This document shows positions 61,287-64,000 of a stretch of 64,000 nucleotides of DNA, piece after piece. The stretch covers positions 1 to 64,000 of the forward strand of contig NZ_JACJOT010000013.1 in NCBI RefSeq assembly GCF_014695715.1, read 5' to 3'. Within the stretch, counting starts at the first letter, position 1. The number at the start of each line of letters is the position of its first letter. The position numbers were made by a program, and so were the translations under genes. The DNA is from Microcoleus sp. FACHB-68 (lineage in GTDB: Bacteria; Cyanobacteriota; Cyanobacteriia; Cyanobacteriales; Oscillatoriaceae). The notes beneath the pieces are model-generated. The model saw nothing but the letters and a program-made list of their open reading frames with translations, did no database searches and was not told the origin of the DNA.

Positions 61287-62159
61287 ATGTTTAACTGCAT
61301 ATTTCCCTTTGGCGGGTCTCACAAACGACCTAGCCGACTTCTAAGTATTTTGCTGATGGCTTTGCCGGTGGTGGCTCTAAGCTTATCTATCCTAGATCGG
61401 GCTGCGGGAGCAACAATCTTACCTTCCGAAACAACGGAAATAAAAGAAGTCCCTGCGGCGGCTACGACTATGACTCAATCACCCGTGCAGCTTGATCCCC
61501 TGAATAGTCCTCATCCTGTGCCTTGGACGTGGATATTAACGACACACGCCGAGGTGAGTAAGACACTTGGGTTTGGGCTGCGCTATTATCGCACCCAGTC
61601 ACTCATTTCTCCTGATGGAAAATATGCGGCTTATAGTCGCATCCAAATGCAAGTACAGCCGGAATTGTTTCGCAGTCATGTTAGCAGTGTGATGTTTGTA
61701 GAAAATCTGCAAACAGGAGATTTGCACACGATAATGGCTGATTCTCCCTTGGCTGCTCATCCATTTTCTAATAGTGATGGAGCGGATTTGCCGGGAAGCG
61801 TGGCGATTTTAATTCCAATTGCTTGGTCACCAGCCGGCGATCGCATTCTAGCGCGGGAATTTGAGGCGATGTTTAGCACTTCAGATGCTTCCGACTACGC
61901 TGTCGTTTGGGACCGGCATCTCAACCGCATCAGCACTCTTGCACCTAGCCAAATTAATTACACGAATGCAGTTTTATTAGGCTGGAGTCAAACCTATCCC
62001 AATCGAGCGTTATTCCGTGCCGGTAATATGGGAAGTCTACAGTGGCCTTTGTGGGCGGTGGATATTAGCGGTGAAACGGTGCCGGCGAAGGATGATCAAC
62101 CCGTTGTTTTTGGTCGCACTGTTAGCAATGTTTGGGCCGGCCCTCAAGCTCACTGGTAG
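61287..62159 (+). CDS. Exported conserved cyanobacterial protein
   Basis: 290 aa. An N-terminal hydrophobic segment (about 19-42, LLSILLMALPVVALSLSILD, ending AAGA) predicts export. The mature part is beta-rich and reads like degenerate propeller blades: LISPDGKYAAYSRIQMQVQP, IPIAWSPAGDRILAREFEAM, and GWSQTYPNRALFRAGNMGSL. I recognise it as a conserved hypothetical in cyanobacteria, without known function. The start at ATG 61287 gives the signal peptide directly. Followed by a strong terminator. Confidence 0.8.
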   Translation: MFNCIFPFGGSHKRPSRLLSILLMALPVVALSLSILDRAAGATILPSETTEIKEVPAAATTMTQSPVQLDPLNSPHPVPWTWILTTHAEVSKTLGFGLRYYRTQSLISPDGKYAAYSRIQMQVQPELFRSHVSSVMFVENLQTGDLHTIMADSPLAAHPFSNSDGADLPGSVAILIPIAWSPAGDRILAREFEAMFSTSDASDYAVVWDRHLNRISTLAPSQINYTNAVLLGWSQTYPNRALFRAGNMGSLQWPLWAVDISGETVPAKDDQPVVFGRTVSNVWAGPQAHW

Positions 62160-62211
62160 GCTAGCCGGCAGAAATGTCAAAGACCATTTAGGGCGTAAAA
62201 GTGCAGGATAG

Positions 62212-62252
62212 AAGGCAAAATAAATATTTTTTATTCTAATTTTTGCCTTTTT
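62212..62252 (+). terminator. Rho-independent terminator
   Basis: AAGGCAAAA (62212-62220) pairs with TTTTGCCTT (62241-62249), AT-rich 20-nt loop, followed by T residues. It ends the 61287 gene and resembles the terminator at 13125. Confidence 0.75.
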
Positions 62253-62400
62253 TCTGCTTTTTGGATTTTACGAAAATTGCACAAAAAATGGTTAATTAAC
62301 TTCTAAAACTCGGCTGAATATCACAATCTAGATTTACAAGAACGCAATATTTGTTTTAATAGTTTTTACATTAGTTTGAACTCTTATTGTTTAGCTTTTT

Positions 62401-64000
62401 ATGGCGGTTACTGACGCTTTAGCCCTAGGTTTAACGCTGCTAGTTTTGGCGGGGGTTTTGTTTCTGGTTTACCGGAACCGGCAACAGCAAACGGTCGCTA
62501 GACGCTGGGACTTTGTGCCGGCAGATGAACCCTTAGAGCCTTTGCAAGATGTGATAGCGAGGCAAATCAGTGAGCCGGCAAATCAAATTGCTGCCGCACA
62601 ACTTTATCAACCGATTGGTTTATGGACAGGACGGTTAATTTTACCGGCAAAGGAACAGCGTCAGTTAGATGGATCGGTGCTTTTTGAAGTCCAAAACGCC
62701 GATTATGCCCATCAAAATTTGATCGGAAAAGTTGTCTGGTTGCGGTGGAGTTCTGAACCCCAAGTGCAAGCGTTTGTTGAGTCGGTGACGCGAGATGTCC
62801 AGTTTACCAAAGCAACCCTAGAACAGCAAAAAACAGGTTCGATCCATCCGATTCGATTAAATCATTGGAAGCGGGTTGGCCCTTTGGAATCCTTAGCCGG
62901 CGCACGTCCGGAAGATGATGTAATCGTGATGCTACCCGATCCAGTGGTTGTTGGAACGGAACGCACCGGCAAACCGGCTTTAATAATTACTCAAGAGCCG
63001 GTGCAAATTAGCGGTCGCATTTTTGCCCTGGTTACTATTTTAAGACCGTTTAGTGCCGGCAGTGATAAATTTGTGGTACGTCATTTTAATAAAACTTCTA
63101 GACAATTTGATGGCCCTTTAGAACTGATTCGGATTCCCCAAGCGCCACCGGATCGGCATGAAGTTCCTAGATCAACCAATTATTTAATAGAAAAATCTCC
63201 CTTAAATGCAGCCGGCTGGTATATTTATGGCGAAAGAGATGCTGGAGGTTTATTTGTCACGCAAGCAATTGAACCCCGTGCTTTGATGCGTCTGCAACCT
63301 GATGAAATGTATTTCGGTTTGCCGGCTGCTAAACATTTTATAAGGCAGGAAAATTGGAAAAAGACAGCGGCAAAAAAAGGTACGGGTAAAACTGTATGTT
63401 TATTGCCGGCATCCCATCAGAATTCTGAGGTAAACGCCTACTGGCAGGAAGGAGATAAAGCCATTGTCATTCATGCTTTTGGTGCGATTGCGGGTAAAAA
63501 AGCTGAACCGACAATGTTTGGAATTGTTACGGGTCATTTTTCCTACGGCATCGCTTCTGTGGTTCGTGATTCCTTCACGGATGATTTGCGCTTTGATATT
63601 GAATACCGGCAAGTATATGCTCACAACGTGGATGGAATTATTGCCGGCAGAATTAAATGGTTTAGCTACATGGGAGATTTAAGGCGGGGTTGGTTAGGAA
63701 ATCGACCTGTTTCTGATGTAATTGTGAAATACGATGCCATCACTCAAGATTATGATTTTGATGGCATTAAGCTGTCACCCATGACTGAATTTTGCCGGCA
63801 AATGGAAATGATGACGGCACGTTACAGAATAGGAGATGGCACCGGCGCGGCAATTGTCACTCCCTCAAAATCTTGCGTACAAGACTCCAATCAAGCACTT
63901 TATATCACCATTGAACGTATCGAGGCAGCGGTTGAATCTAACCGTCATATTCAAGATTGGCTGCGCCGGCATCCGCACAATTCACAAGCGATGCGATTTG
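62401..64000 (+). CDS. Large membrane-anchored conserved protein, cut by the window edge
   Basis: ATG 62401 opens a frame with no stop to 64000, at least 533 codons. Residues about 7-24 are one membrane helix (LALGLTLLVLAGVLFLVY) followed by a basic, then soluble region: QPIGLWTGRLILPAKEQRQL, VWLRWSSEPQVQAFVESVTR, LNAAGWYIYGERDAGGLFVT, and GDLRRGWLGNRPVSDVIVKY. It resembles long cyanobacterial hypotheticals that end in a CAAX-protease-like (Abi) membrane domain, but that part would lie outside the window, so I do not assert it. It is GCCGGC-rich and therefore resident. Confidence 0.85.
   Translation, partial: MAVTDALALGLTLLVLAGVLFLVYRNRQQQTVARRWDFVPADEPLEPLQDVIARQISEPANQIAAAQLYQPIGLWTGRLILPAKEQRQLDGSVLFEVQNADYAHQNLIGKVVWLRWSSEPQVQAFVESVTRDVQFTKATLEQQKTGSIHPIRLNHWKRVGPLESLAGARPEDDVIVMLPDPVVVGTERTGKPALIITQEPVQISGRIFALVTILRPFSAGSDKFVVRHFNKTSRQFDGPLELIRIPQAPPDRHEVPRSTNYLIEKSPLNAAGWYIYGERDAGGLFVTQAIEPRALMRLQPDEMYFGLPAAKHFIRQENWKKTAAKKGTGKTVCLLPASHQNSEVNAYWQEGDKAIVIHAFGAIAGKKAEPTMFGIVTGHFSYGIASVVRDSFTDDLRFDIEYRQVYAHNVDGIIAGRIKWFSYMGDLRRGWLGNRPVSDVIVKYDAITQDYDFDGIKLSPMTEFCRQMEMMTARYRIGDGTGAAIVTPSKSCVQDSNQALYITIERIEAAVESNRHIQDWLRRHPHNSQAMRF

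Overview
The window reads as chromosome from a cyanobacterium, probably a filamentous Microcoleus/Oscillatoria-like one (inference). Supporting genes are a Tab2/Atab2 translation factor, a PedR-type redox regulator, DUF1995 and DUF4330 proteins, a prokaryotic phytochelatin-synthase-like protein, heptameric STRR repeats and HIP1 octamers (GCGATCGC). Resident genes are also strikingly rich in GCCGGC and its one-off forms GCCGGT/ACCGGC. A few genes lack this motif and look acquired.

Layout. 1-15.7 kb: the edge of an IS630 transposase, a Uma2 nuclease, a NucS-like nuclease, then housekeeping genes (rtcA, tab2-like, tldE/pmbA-like, hisS, pedR-like), a phytochelatin-synthase-like protein, an M23 peptidase and a large acidic protein. 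16.1-22.2 kb: a small defence-like patch with an SMC-type ATPase fused to a TOPRIM/DUF4435-like nuclease (it resembles merged PARIS) and a convergent type II restriction-modification pair, separated by resident-type genes.

22.2-38.3 kb: the most unusual part. Six minus-strand genes encode proteins that share one ~50-residue N-terminal module (L-E-[IL]-[AV]-E-[YF] ... two hydrophobic stretches ... L-N-x-x-N-R-x-R) followed by coiled coil. Their C-termini differ: none, seven WD40 repeats, a degenerate PLD-like domain, or that domain plus seven TPRs. I know no named system with this composition. An embedded membrane-protein gene, a 194-bp element with perfect 22-bp inverted ends, and aguB with two small genes are interspersed. 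The gene at the left end of the cluster overlaps the restriction endonuclease gene.

38.7-57.3 kb: mgtE, a cyclic-nucleotide-gated MscS-type channel, a pair of paralogous coiled-coil proteins behind a promoter with two operator-like dyads, two M48 peptidases, crcB, a PP1/PP2A-like phosphatase, DUF1995, cysteine desulfurase, a secreted PLD nuclease fused to ComEA-type helix-hairpin-helix repeats, a GNAT acetyltransferase, a peptidoglycan-binding protein and a two-gene unit of unknown function. 57.3-64 kb: a 92-bp direct repeat, a secreted TPR-CHAT protease-like protein built from twelve near-identical 120-bp units, a conserved exported protein, and a large membrane-anchored protein that runs off the right edge.

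No rRNA, tRNA or CRISPR array was recognised. All family assignments are by eye from the translated sequence; no database search was run.
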